Positions 27,390 to 36,422 of a DNA stretch of 61,065 nt are shown here, in pieces. Made by a program: the position numbers and the translations under genes. The notes under the pieces were generated by a model, which was given only the letters and a program-made list of their open reading frames with translations, made no database searches and was not told where the DNA came from. The first letter of the stretch is position 1, and the number at the start of each line of letters is the position of its first letter. The stretch covers positions 1 through 61,065 of the forward strand of contig CAIXLI010000110.1 in assembly GCA_903920205.1 (NCBI GenBank), in the 5' to 3' direction. Source of the stretch: an uncultured Pseudomonadota bacterium. Its GTDB lineage: Bacteria > Pseudomonadota > Alphaproteobacteria > UBA9219.

Positions 27390-28453
27390 TGCGCCCATTC
27401 TCCTATCTCGCGGCGAAAAATATCGCGCCATGCTTCGACTTGCACATTGTCTAGCGTTTCGGCGACAAAGGATTCGATGAGCAAGGCGCGGGCTTGGGTT
27501 TCGTTCAGGCCGCGTGCGCGAAGGTAGAACATCGCGTCTTCGTCCAGAGCGCCGATGGCGCTGCCGTGGCTGCATTTTACGTCGTCGGCATAGATTTCCA
27601 ATTCCGGTCTGGCGTCCATTTCGGCTTGGTCGGATAGGAGCAGGGCGCGGCTCATTTGATAGCCGTCGCTTTTTTGGGCGTGGGGGGCGACGGTGATTTT
27701 GCCTTGGAACACGCCTCGGGCTTTGCCGTCGAGGACGGTTTTGTAGACTTGGCGGCTGGCGCAATTCGGGGCTTGGTGGGTGATGCGCGTGGTGGTGTCG
27801 GCATGGTCGGAGCCGCGGAGAAGCATGATGCCGTTCAGGGCGGCTTGAGCCTCTTCGCCTTCCAGCGTTACGTTGATCTCGTTGCGGGCGGGATGGCCTC
27901 CGCGCAGGAGAGAAAAGTTGTTGTAATATCCGCCGCTTGCGACGCGAACTTCGTGTAGCGCCAAATGGGTGCCGGAGGCCAGAATTTTGCCATGCACAAA
28001 TTTGGCGCGGGATTGAAGGGTAATGTCGGTTTCTATTGTGGTGATGGTGTTTGAAGGGAGGTGGTTTTCGAGCAGGGTTAGGCGTCCATTTTTGCCGATG
28101 TCGATGGAAAGCTTGAGCGCGATTTCAGCGGGGGCGTTGGAGTCGGTTTCAAAAACCATCTCGATGGGTTGGGCGACGAGGCAGGTTTGTTCGCCGAGCG
28201 TTAGTTGATAGCCGGATTCTAAATCCCCCATCAGGATGCAAGACGGCACGGAGCCGAAGCGCGAACGCGCAGATTGCCAGACGCCGTTGAGGAAGAGGAG
28301 GTAAGCGCGATTATCCCCGTCTTCGTCATACCGGCGAAAGCCGGTATCCAGATTGAAAGTTTTATTCGTCGAGGCGAGCAAGGCTTCCAGATCGGTGTAT
28401 TTCCAATCTTCCTGTTCGCGGCGGCTGCGGGTGATGAAGGCGGCGAGGGTCAT
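27386..28453 (-). CDS. sufD: Fe-S cluster assembly protein SufD
   Basis: EDWKYTDLEALL, C-terminal DDVKCSHGSAIGALDEDAMFYLRARGLNETQARALLIESFVAE. Confidence 0.95.
   Translation of the reverse strand: MTLAAFITRSRREQEDWKYTDLEALLASTNKTFNLDTGFRRYDEDGDNRAYLLFLNGVWQSARSRFGSVPSCILMGDLESGYQLTLGEQTCLVAQPIEMVFETDSNAPAEIALKLSIDIGKNGRLTLLENHLPSNTITTIETDITLQSRAKFVHGKILASGTHLALHEVRVASGGYYNNFSLLRGGHPARNEINVTLEGEEAQAALNGIMLLRGSDHADTTTRITHQAPNCASRQVYKTVLDGKARGVFQGKITVAPHAQKSDGYQMSRALLLSDQAEMDARPELEIYADDVKCSHGSAIGALDEDAMFYLRARGLNETQARALLIESFVAETLDNVQVEAWRDIFRREIGEWAQ
28325..28351. repeat. Palindromic repeat GTCATACCGGCGAAAGCCGGTATCCAG inside sufD
   Basis: Perfect 8-bp stem ATACCGGC / GCCGGTAT with GAAA loop; read in frame as LDTGFRRYD. 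Confidence 0.85.
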
Positions 28454-29133
28454 GACACAAAGCCTCTCTTGCGGAGGATAGGGGGCATGTCTTGCAAGGC
28501 ATCAATCAGATGATCGGGTTTGGCCTCGCGCAGTCTTTCTTTGGTTGCGAAGCCGCCTGTAATGGCGATGCTTGTTAAACCAGTTTCGCGGGCGATATGC
28601 GTTTCTTCCGGCGTGTCTCCGACTACGATCCCGTTTTCAGGGCGTAGCCCATGATCGCGCATGAGCGTTTTGAGCCTTTCGCCTTTGGGGTGCCAGCCTC
28701 TTTGTGTTTCACGGTTTTCGTGGGCTAGGATGTTCCAGAAGAAAGACTTTGCGTTCAGCCTGTGCAGATGATCCTCGATGGAGGGAACAAGGTGGTTGCT
28801 GAGGATGATGTGCCGGATATTCCTTTGATGCGTCTCTTGTAATATTTCTCTGGCGTCTTTCCGAAAACCGACAGACAGGATTCCTTCGTCATAGGCGTCG
28901 TGATAAAGATTTTGATGCGCGATTTTGTCGCGGGCGACTTCTTCTTCCGAAAAACCGTTGTTGAAATATAGTTTTTCTATCGGCACTTCAAAAGTGGATT
29001 GGTAGCCGTGCGTGTCTATCTTCTTTTTTCCGCTGTGGGATAGGATGCGGTTGAAGCATGCCACGTTAAGCGGCGTGTCTTCGATCAAGGTTCCGTTCCA
29101 ATCCCAGACGATGAATTTGATCGCCGCGTTCAT
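28450..29133 (-). CDS. HAD-superfamily hydrolase within suf operon
   Basis: FIVWDWNGTLIEDT (DxDxT), ILSNH, GIVVGDTPEETHIARETGLTSIAITGGF. Confidence 0.9.
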   Translation of the reverse strand: MNAAIKFIVWDWNGTLIEDTPLNVACFNRILSHSGKKKIDTHGYQSTFEVPIEKLYFNNGFSEEEVARDKIAHQNLYHDAYDEGILSVGFRKDAREILQETHQRNIRHIILSNHLVPSIEDHLHRLNAKSFFWNILAHENRETQRGWHPKGERLKTLMRDHGLRPENGIVVGDTPEETHIARETGLTSIAITGGFATKERLREAKPDHLIDALQDMPPILRKRGFVS

Positions 29134-29134
29134 G

Positions 29135-29884
29135 TCAGGCCGCCTCGTTCACGAAATCGGTATAGCCTTTTTCTTCCAATTCATGCGCCAGTTCTGCGCC
29201 GCCGCTACGGCGAATTTTGCCGTAGGCGAGGACATGCACCGCGTCGGGTTTGATGTAATCCAGTAGGCGTTGATAGTGGGTGATGACCAGCATCGACCTT
29301 TCGGGGGAGCGCAGGGCGTTGACGCCGTCGGCGACGATCTTTAACGCGTCGATGTCGAGGCCGCTGTCGGTTTCGTCGAGAATGCATAAAGAGGGTTCCA
29401 AAACCGCCATTTGCAAAATCTCGTTGCGCTTTTTCTCGCCGCCGGAAAAGCCGACATTGACGGCGCGTTTCAGCATATCCTCGGACAAGCCGATAGCCGA
29501 GGCCTTGCCGCGCAGGAGTTTGAGCGTTTGCATGGCGTCGAGCGGGCTTTGCCCCCGCGAGGCGCGGATGGCGTTGAGGGCGGTTTTGAGAAACACCATG
29601 TTGCTGACGCCTGGGATTTCGACGGGGTATTGCATCGCTAAAAAGACTCCCGCTGCGGCGCGTTCTTCCGTGTTCAAGCTTAACAAATCCCGCCCTTTGA
29701 ACGTCACGCTGCCTTCGGTCACATCGTATCCGGCGCGGTCTGAGAGGATATAAGACAACGTGCTTTTCCCCGACCCATTCGGCCCCATGATCGCATGCAC
29801 TTGGCCTGCGGGGATCGACAGGTCGATGCCCTTAAGAATTTCTTTGCCGCCGATTGAGGCGTGGAGGTTTTTGATGGTGAGCAT
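29135..29884 (-). CDS. sufC: Fe-S cluster assembly ATPase SufC
   Basis: AIMGPNGSGKSTLSYIL, GFSGGEKKRNEILQMAVLEPSLCILDETDSGLDID. Confidence 0.98.
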   Translation of the reverse strand: MLTIKNLHASIGGKEILKGIDLSIPAGQVHAIMGPNGSGKSTLSYILSDRAGYDVTEGSVTFKGRDLLSLNTEERAAAGVFLAMQYPVEIPGVSNMVFLKTALNAIRASRGQSPLDAMQTLKLLRGKASAIGLSEDMLKRAVNVGFSGGEKKRNEILQMAVLEPSLCILDETDSGLDIDALKIVADGVNALRSPERSMLVITHYQRLLDYIKPDAVHVLAYGKIRRSGGAELAHELEEKGYTDFVNEAA

Positions 29885-29906
29885 TATGTTCTTCTCCTTT
29901 GGGATG

Positions 29907-31370
29907 TTATCCCACGCTTCCTTCTAGGCTAATGGCTACGAGTTTCTGCGCTTCGACGGCGAATTCCATGGGGAGTTCTTGCAAGACTTCTTTGCAGAAT
30001 CCGTTGACGATCAGCGCCATGGCTTCTTCGGTGTTGAGGCCGCGTTGTTGGCAGTAGAAGATTTGGTCTTCGCTGACTTTCGATGTTGTGGCTTCGTGTT
30101 CGACACGCGCTTGGGGTTGGCGGGATTCGAGCGCGGGGAAGGTGTGGGCACCGCAGGCGTCGCCTATCAAAAGGCTGTCGCATTGCGTTTTGTTGCGTGC
30201 ACCCTTTGCCGTGCGGAGAATTTTGACGAGGCCGCGATAGGTGTTTTGGGCGCGTCCGGCGCTGATGCCTTTGGAGATGATCGTCGAGCGTGTGTTTTTG
30301 CCGATATGGATCATCTTGGTGCCGGTATCGGCTTGCTGGCAGTTATTGGCGATGGCGACGGAATAGAATTCGCCGATGGAACCATCGCCTTGCAAAATAC
30401 AGCTTGGGTATTTCCATGTGATCGCCGAGCCTGTTTCGACTTGCGTCCATGAGATTTTAGAACGATTGCCGCGACACGCGCCGCGTTTGGTGACGAAGTT
30501 ATAGATGCCGCCTTTGCCGTCTTTATCGCCAGGGTACCAGTTTTGCACCGTCGAGTATTTAATCGCGGCGTCGTCGAGTGCGACAAGTTCGACCACCGCC
30601 GCGTGCAGTTGGTTTTCGTCGCGCTTGGGCGCTGTGCAGCCTTCAAGATAGCTGACCGACGCGCCTTCATCGGCGATAATCAGGGTGCGCTCGAATTGGC
30701 CTGTGTTTTCGGCGTTGATGCGGAAATAGGTCGAAAGTTCCATCGGGCAGCGCACGCCGCGGGGGATGTAGACGAACGACCCGTCGGTAAAAACGGCGGA
30801 GTTGAGCGTGGCGAAGAAATTATCCGTCATTGGCACAACGGAGCCTAGATATTTTCTGACTAAGTCGGGATGCGTGATGACGGCTTCGGAGATTGGGCAG
30901 AAGATGATGCCGTGGGATTCCAATTCTTTTTTATAGGTCGTGGCGACCGATACGCTGTCGAAGACGGCATCGACCGCGACGCGGCGTTCTGCGACGCCCG
31001 CTAGCCTTTCCTGTTCCTGCAAAGGAATGCCGAGTTTGGCGTAGGTCTTCAGCAATTCGGGATCGACATCGTCGAGCGTTTGCGGCTTGGCGCTTTGCTT
31101 GGGGGCGGCGTAGTAGGAGGCGCTTTGGTAGTTGATAGGGGGATAGTGAATTTTCGCCCAATGCGGTTCGCTCATCGTCTTCCAATGGTGGAAGGCTTTT
31201 AAACGCCATTCCAAAAGCCATGCGGGTTCGTTCTTTTTTGCCGAGATGAAGCGCACGATGTCTTCATTGACGCCGAGGGGGGCTGTTTCCTGCTCGATGG
31301 CGGTGACGAAGCCGTATTTGTATTTCTGTTCCGCCAAATTCTTGGCGAGCGTTTGGGTTTTTGCGGTCAT
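29907..31370 (-). CDS. sufB: Fe-S cluster assembly protein SufB
   Basis: [74 protein letters not shown]. Confidence 0.98.
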   Translation of the reverse strand: MTAKTQTLAKNLAEQKYKYGFVTAIEQETAPLGVNEDIVRFISAKKNEPAWLLEWRLKAFHHWKTMSEPHWAKIHYPPINYQSASYYAAPKQSAKPQTLDDVDPELLKTYAKLGIPLQEQERLAGVAERRVAVDAVFDSVSVATTYKKELESHGIIFCPISEAVITHPDLVRKYLGSVVPMTDNFFATLNSAVFTDGSFVYIPRGVRCPMELSTYFRINAENTGQFERTLIIADEGASVSYLEGCTAPKRDENQLHAAVVELVALDDAAIKYSTVQNWYPGDKDGKGGIYNFVTKRGACRGNRSKISWTQVETGSAITWKYPSCILQGDGSIGEFYSVAIANNCQQADTGTKMIHIGKNTRSTIISKGISAGRAQNTYRGLVKILRTAKGARNKTQCDSLLIGDACGAHTFPALESRQPQARVEHEATTSKVSEDQIFYCQQRGLNTEEAMALIVNGFCKEVLQELPMEFAVEAQKLVAISLEGSVG

Positions 31371-31371
31371 A

Positions 31372-31827
31372 TTAAGGACCCTCGGCGTGGGTTGCGCCGC
31401 TTTCGATGACGGGCAGGGGTGTCAGGCACATTTCGGCCAAGGATACGCTCGTTAAGGCGCGGCGCACTGCTACGTTGACCTTTTTCCATCCGTTGCTCAT
31501 GGGGCAGACACCGTCGAGCTGGCAGCCTTCATGCGGGTTGCTGTCGGCGCAATCGGTCAGGGAGATGGGGCCGTCCATGGCTTCGATGATCTCCGCCACC
31601 GAGATTTCAGAAGTGCTCCGCGCCAGACGATAGCCGCCCGTCGCGCCGCGCTGCGCTTGAATAACGCCGCTTTTCGCCATCAGTTTAAGAATTTTGGCGA
31701 CCGTGGGCATCGGAAGGCCTGTCGTGTCCGCTAACCCCGAAGCCGCCCATAAATCGCCTTCCTTTCCGCTCCCCATATGGGAGAGGAGGGTGACGGCGTA
31801 ATCGGTCAGGCGGCTAAGACGGATCAT
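31372..31827 (-). CDS. Rrf2-family (IscR/SufR-like) Fe-S transcriptional regulator
   Basis: [26 protein letters not shown]-x8-C-x5-C ([17 protein letters not shown]); first gene of suf operon. Confidence 0.93.
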   Translation of the reverse strand: MIRLSRLTDYAVTLLSHMGSGKEGDLWAASGLADTTGLPMPTVAKILKLMAKSGVIQAQRGATGGYRLARSTSEISVAEIIEAMDGPISLTDCADSNPHEGCQLDGVCPMSNGWKKVNVAVRRALTSVSLAEMCLTPLPVIESGATHAEGP

Positions 31828-32126
31828 AGGGTGGGTATTAGCAATCCGTACTGTGTAAGTCCAGATTAAATTTTCAGGAAATACACAAGTAATGGGTTGT
31901 TTTTATAGGAACTGGGTGGATTAGGACAAAAACCCTGCAAAACAAGAAAAAATCTTACTTAAGGCATCCACTCCTGCTCTTTTGCGCAGAAAAAGGAAGG
32001 CCATTTCATGTCTTATCAACCAATATGAGGTACGATTTATTTGTATGAGTATGAATTGAAAGAGTTTTATTGGGAAATTTGAACTGTGGTCACTCTGCGT
32101 TTTTTTTGAAATCTTTAGGTGGTAAA

Positions 32127-32879
32127 ATGAGCATTTTAAAGAAGAGCTCTATGCGTCAAAAAGTTTTAGCGCCCCTCCTTGTTGCCGGTACCTTAGCTTC
32201 CACACCGGTCGTTGCAAAAGCAGAGACGCCTATTGTCATCGAAACGCGCGACCCTACGTTGGATGCTCTCCGCAAGGATCACCCCGCAATCTCTCAATCG
32301 CTTCAGTTAAATCGAGATGGCCCGGAAAATGGGGGTGTGCCTCAGAACGAGGCGCAGAAACAGGCTATGGTTAAGGCTGCCGTCAAAGACATTTACATCG
32401 GTGAAGCGCGTCAGGCTTTCGAGAATCTTATGGCAATTAAAGGCGAGCCAGGCCGCCTTCAGGAGAGCCTTGCGCTACAGAAGGGCATCGGGGTGGCGCT
32501 GGATGTGGCTGGCGCGGACTATTCAGTCATTCGTCCTGAAGAGAAGAAAAGCAACGGGCAGAGGCGGGCCGAAGTCGTTGCTGCCGTCAAAGGGGCAGGC
32601 ATCGCCGAAGCGCGTGATTGCTTCAGAGAACTTCAGGGAATCACGGATGAACCTGATAACCGCAAGGAGCGTATTGTTCTTCAGGGGCGCATCAAGGGGG
32701 CTCTGGACGTAGTTCATGAGGATTATTCAGCCCTTGATCCTAAAGGGCAGAAAACCAATGCGCAGATGAAAAAACAAGTTGAGGCGCTTGGGATGCCTGC
32801 CAAATCGACCATAAATCAAACCCTCGCGCAGTCCTTGGGTTCCAGCAAGCGGCGACTGATGTCTAGCGCCCCGTCTTAG
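32127..32879 (+). CDS. Secreted hypothetical protein with 68-aa tandem repeats
   Basis: Signal peptide MSILKKSSMRQKVLAPLLVAGTLASTPVVAKA; repeats at 32403-32606 and 32607-32810. Confidence 0.7.
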   Translation: MSILKKSSMRQKVLAPLLVAGTLASTPVVAKAETPIVIETRDPTLDALRKDHPAISQSLQLNRDGPENGGVPQNEAQKQAMVKAAVKDIYIGEARQAFENLMAIKGEPGRLQESLALQKGIGVALDVAGADYSVIRPEEKKSNGQRRAEVVAAVKGAGIAEARDCFRELQGITDEPDNRKERIVLQGRIKGALDVVHEDYSALDPKGQKTNAQMKKQVEALGMPAKSTINQTLAQSLGSSKRRLMSSAPS

Positions 32880-32981
32880 GTTGCTGTGCCCATTAATTAT
32901 TCCGCTTTTGCCGGCTGCTTCAAAGAATGTCGTGGGAAGAATTAGGGGCAAGATACGGTTCCGCTTGCCGAAATCATCGGG

Positions 32982-33257
32982 ATGGGATTAAAGTCCTTGC
33001 CCATGAAGGAATCGACAGCCCATATTCCGGCGGAGATCGCCGCGCTTAGTTTTGAGGACGCTTTGGTCGAGCTGGAAAAGCTCGTGAAGCAGCTTGAGGA
33101 CGGCAAGGCCAAGCTTGACGATGCGATCAAGGCTTATGAACGCGGCGCTTTGCTCAAACGGCACTGCGAAACGAAATTGCGCGAGGCGCAGGCCAAGATC
33201 GAACAAATTGCCATCGGCGCCGACGGCTCGGTTTCGGCTAAGCCTTTTCAATCCTAA
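32982..33257 (+). CDS. xseB: Exodeoxyribonuclease VII small subunit
   Basis: LSFEDALVELEKLVKQLEDGKAKLDDAIKAYERGALLKRHCETKLREAQAKIEQI; start could be 33003. Confidence 0.95.
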   Translation: MGLKSLPMKESTAHIPAEIAALSFEDALVELEKLVKQLEDGKAKLDDAIKAYERGALLKRHCETKLREAQAKIEQIAIGADGSVSAKPFQS

Positions 33258-33297
33258 TCTTCTCTCCTCTTCCAACCTCTAACCCCCATTCTTTTTC

Positions 33298-34197
33298 ATG
33301 CCCTCAGTAAGCCCCACTCTGGCCTCCGCCATGACCGAAGCCGCCACCGCTGTCGCCGACGCGCTGGAACGCATTCTGCCTAAATCCGATTTTCCCGAAA
33401 ACAAGCTGTTTGAGGCTATGCGCTATGGTGCGTTGAATGGCGGCAAGCGGTTGCGCCCGTTTTTGGTGATGAGCTCGGCGCGTATTTTCGGCGTCGGCGA
33501 CGAATGCGCTTTGCGCGCCGCCGCCGCTGTCGAATGCGTGCATTGCTATTCGCTGGTGCATGACGATTTGCCCGCGATGGACGATTCCGATCTGCGGCGT
33601 GGCAATCCGACGGTGCATAAAAAGTACGACGAAGCGACCGCGATCTTGGCGGGGGATGCGCTGCTGACCATTGCGTTTGAAATTCTCGCTGACCCGCGCA
33701 CGCATGAAGACCCGCAAGTGCGTTGCCGCCTTGTAACCGCTTTGGCGCGGGCTTCGGGCGTGCATGGCATGGTGGGGGGGCAGATGCTCGACCTCATCGC
33801 CGAAACGACGCAGCTTGATATTGGCGCGATCACGCGTTTGCAGCGTTTGAAAACCGGCGAGTTGATCGCCGTTTCAACCGAAGCGGGCGCTATTCTGGGC
33901 AAGGCTTCGCAACAGCACACCAACGCGCTTCGCGCTTATGCGCATGATCTTGGGTTGGCGTTCCAGATTATCGACGATCTGTTGGACGCCGAAGGGACGG
34001 AAGCCGAAACCGGCAAGCCTGTCGGGCGCGATGCTGTGGCGGGGAAGGCGACTTTTGTCACCATTCTGGGCGCGGAACGTGCACGGAGCCAAGCCAAGCT
34101 TTTGTCGGAACAAGCCATCAGCCATCTGTCGGTCTTCGAAGGCCGCGCCAAGCATCTGGAAGATGTCGCGCGGTTTGTTGTGGATCGCAAAAACTAA
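33298..34197 (+). CDS. ispA: Polyprenyl synthetase (farnesyl diphosphate synthase)
   Basis: GGKRLRPFLVM, LVHDDLPAMDDSDLRRGNPTVHKKY, AFQIIDDLLD. Confidence 0.96.
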   Translation: MPSVSPTLASAMTEAATAVADALERILPKSDFPENKLFEAMRYGALNGGKRLRPFLVMSSARIFGVGDECALRAAAAVECVHCYSLVHDDLPAMDDSDLRRGNPTVHKKYDEATAILAGDALLTIAFEILADPRTHEDPQVRCRLVTALARASGVHGMVGGQMLDLIAETTQLDIGAITRLQRLKTGELIAVSTEAGAILGKASQQHTNALRAYAHDLGLAFQIIDDLLDAEGTEAETGKPVGRDAVAGKATFVTILGAERARSQAKLLSEQAISHLSVFEGRAKHLEDVARFVVDRKN

Positions 34198-34206
34198 GGT
34201 TATTCT

Positions 34207-34920
34207 TTGTCTCTCGCTCTTGCGCCGCATATTCTTGTCGTTGACGATGATACGCGTTTACGGGGGCTGTTGGCTCGGTATCTGGGGGAGCAGGGTTTTA
34301 TCGTGGCGACGGCGCGTAATGCTGGGGACGCTCGTGCCAAACTAAAAAGTCTCGCTTTCGATCTCATGGTGCTGGACGTCATGATGCCCGGCGAAAACGG
34401 TTTTGATCTGACCCGCGCTTTGCGTCTGGAGAGTGTGGGCGTTCTGCCTCTGCCGATTTTGCTTTTGACAGCCAAAGGCGAAACCGAAGACCGCATCGAA
34501 GGGTTAGAGGCAGGCGCCGACGATTATCTGATGAAGCCGTTTGAACCGCGGGAACTGCTCTTGCGCATCAACGCCATTTTGCGCCGCGCCCCGAAACCGA
34601 AAGCTGACGTGAAAACCGAATTGCGCCTCGGCGTGTGGACCTACGATCCCGAACGCAACGAGCTGAAATCAGCCAACGAGATCGTCGCCCTGACAGGCAT
34701 GGAGGCCGGGTTGATGCGCGTTTTGGCGGAAGCCCAGGGCCAAGTTCTCAGCCGCGAAATCCTCGCCGAACGCAGCGCCGCAGGGCAAGCGATTAACGAC
34801 CGCACCATAGACGTTCAAGTAACCCGCCTGCGCCGCAAAATCGAAGCCGACCCCAAAAACCCCCGCTACCTTGTCACCGTTCGCGGCGAGGGGTATAGTT
34901 TGAGGCCGGATGCTGAATAA
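34207..34920 (+). CDS. OmpR/PhoB-family response regulator
   Basis: ILVVDDDTRLRGLL, LMVLDVMMPGENGF, ADDYLMKPFEPRELL, winged-helix DRTIDVQVTRLRRKIEADPKNPRYLVTVRGEGY. Confidence 0.95.
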   Translation: MSLALAPHILVVDDDTRLRGLLARYLGEQGFIVATARNAGDARAKLKSLAFDLMVLDVMMPGENGFDLTRALRLESVGVLPLPILLLTAKGETEDRIEGLEAGADDYLMKPFEPRELLLRINAILRRAPKPKADVKTELRLGVWTYDPERNELKSANEIVALTGMEAGLMRVLAEAQGQVLSREILAERSAAGQAINDRTIDVQVTRLRRKIEADPKNPRYLVTVRGEGYSLRPDAE

Positions 34921-35048
34921 GGGGGTCGCCTTCCGTAAGGCTTAAAAATTAGGATTCAATAACAAAGGATTACGAAAACATTGTTTTCACCCTTTATTAA
35001 CCATGAAAAATAGGGTATAGTCTTTCCTAACGAATGGGGAGGAGCTTC

Positions 35049-35192
35049 ATGGTTATCGATTTCATTCATTACGTTGAAATGAAAAAAGCTCAAGAGGCTG
35101 CTTTGCAGGCTGAGCGCGATGCCGAGCTCGCCCGCCGCGAACATTTGGAAACGTTCCTTTCCGATATGCTGGCGGAATTGCTGGCAGCCTAA
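35049..35192 (+). CDS. Small ORF, 47 aa, charged helical
   Basis: ATG preceded by ggggaggagcttc; MVIDFIHYVEMKKAQEAALQAERDAELARREHLETFLSDMLAELLAA; overlaps antisense the tail of ORF 35062-36396. Confidence 0.55.
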   Translation: MVIDFIHYVEMKKAQEAALQAERDAELARREHLETFLSDMLAELLAA

Positions 35193-36339
35193 GCGCGTCA
35201 GCCCATTCCTCAAACCTACAATTGTCCGCCATATCTTGTCCTGCGTCTTGAATCGCGCGTTTTGTCGCGCCTGTAGGGCCGTCTTCGATGCGGGAGGCCG
35301 TCTGCCACAGGAGGTCATTGACCGATATCGCCGCATTGATGTCATGCCCCAGAACCAAGCGCACCGCGCCGCTGCGCAGCGCCATGAGGATAAGAGGATC
35401 GCCGTGAAAATTGGCGGGGTCATGCGCGATATTCGCCATGATATTCGCGGTCTCCTCGCGCAGCATTTTGTCGTCGGGACGCTGCATTAGTTTAGCGCGT
35501 TCCTCGATCAAGACGCGGGCGAGGGGGTGGACAAAAGATCGTTCCGGTAAAGTAAGGTCGACGGCGTCGCTTAAACCTGTTTTTCCTGTCTCGTTGGTGG
35601 CAACGATTTGCAGCGTTACTTTTCGTCCCGCCCAAGGATGCGCGGCGATGTCTTCAAAATCGGTGCGTGATATCCTTTTGGACGAGGGAACGGGCAGGGC
35701 AATATCAACCGGAGCGTTATTGGACCCCGGCAAAGTATCTCGCGGCGTAACGCGCAACGCGATTGCTGCGATGCCGAAATCATCCGATGCGTCATAGGCC
35801 ACGCGAAGCTTTTTATCGTCGGACAGAACGGGAGGTGCGGTCATCGACACATGCGGCGGATTATCAGGCAAAACGCGGATATTCCACGACGCCAATGTCG
35901 TCCAACCGCGTCGGACGCCAAGCCTTGATCCTTGCGTCAGGACTTCCGTTGCCGAAAAATCGCCATGGGGGCCGGTGGTAAATTTCTTGCTTGTGCCGTT
36001 CACGATCAATTCCGGCGCTTCTTCGTCCTGTCCTGTCCAATGCGCACGGACAATGCTTCCTTGGGGCAAGGTGATCGTGTCGCGGGTTATACGTGTTCCG
36101 GTGGCGGAGGCAAAAATCTTGGGTGGTGCGTTGGCATATGCGGGGGACGACACCCACACGTCAAGCGGCGGACTTTTTGTCGACGTCCTTTCGCGTGCCG
36201 CCATCGGATTCAGCGCCGCAAGTTTCTCTCCGCCCAATCCCCATGCGCCCAAGGCAATGACCACGGCAAAACATGCGGCAATCCCGCGCTTGAAAGGCGC
36301 GTACCGTATTATCCGAAGTGCAGTGAAAAAATGACCCAT
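35062..36339 (-). CDS. DUF4175-like protein, apparently truncated at both ends
   Basis: TM segment then PPLDVWVSSPAYANAPPKIF, DDFGIAAIALRVTPRD, VRLVLGHDINAAISVNDLLWQTASRIEDG; 3' tail overlaps the plus-strand small ORF. Confidence 0.6.
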   Translation of the reverse strand: MGHFFTALRIIRYAPFKRGIAACFAVVIALGAWGLGGEKLAALNPMAARERTSTKSPPLDVWVSSPAYANAPPKIFASATGTRITRDTITLPQGSIVRAHWTGQDEEAPELIVNGTSKKFTTGPHGDFSATEVLTQGSRLGVRRGWTTLASWNIRVLPDNPPHVSMTAPPVLSDDKKLRVAYDASDDFGIAAIALRVTPRDTLPGSNNAPVDIALPVPSSKRISRTDFEDIAAHPWAGRKVTLQIVATNETGKTGLSDAVDLTLPERSFVHPLARVLIEERAKLMQRPDDKMLREETANIMANIAHDPANFHGDPLILMALRSGAVRLVLGHDINAAISVNDLLWQTASRIEDGPTGATKRAIQDAGQDMADNCRFEEWADALRLPAIPPAYRKGTFPNVRGGRARHRAQPAKQPLELFSFQRNE

Positions 36340-36422
36340 GCGCCGATTCCTAACATCCGAAAATCTTGTGAAGCAAGGCCTGACGGAGTGTACCATGGAA
36401 GGTCGCTTGGGTTCAACAACGG

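Noticed and set aside
27390-27764. N-terminal 125-aa extension of SufS ORF
   Set aside because: Arg/Pro-rich, overlaps sufD in another frame; true start ATG at 27389
30311-30670. 119-aa alternative minus-strand ORF inside sufB
   Set aside because: Out-of-frame shadow of a well-supported sufB
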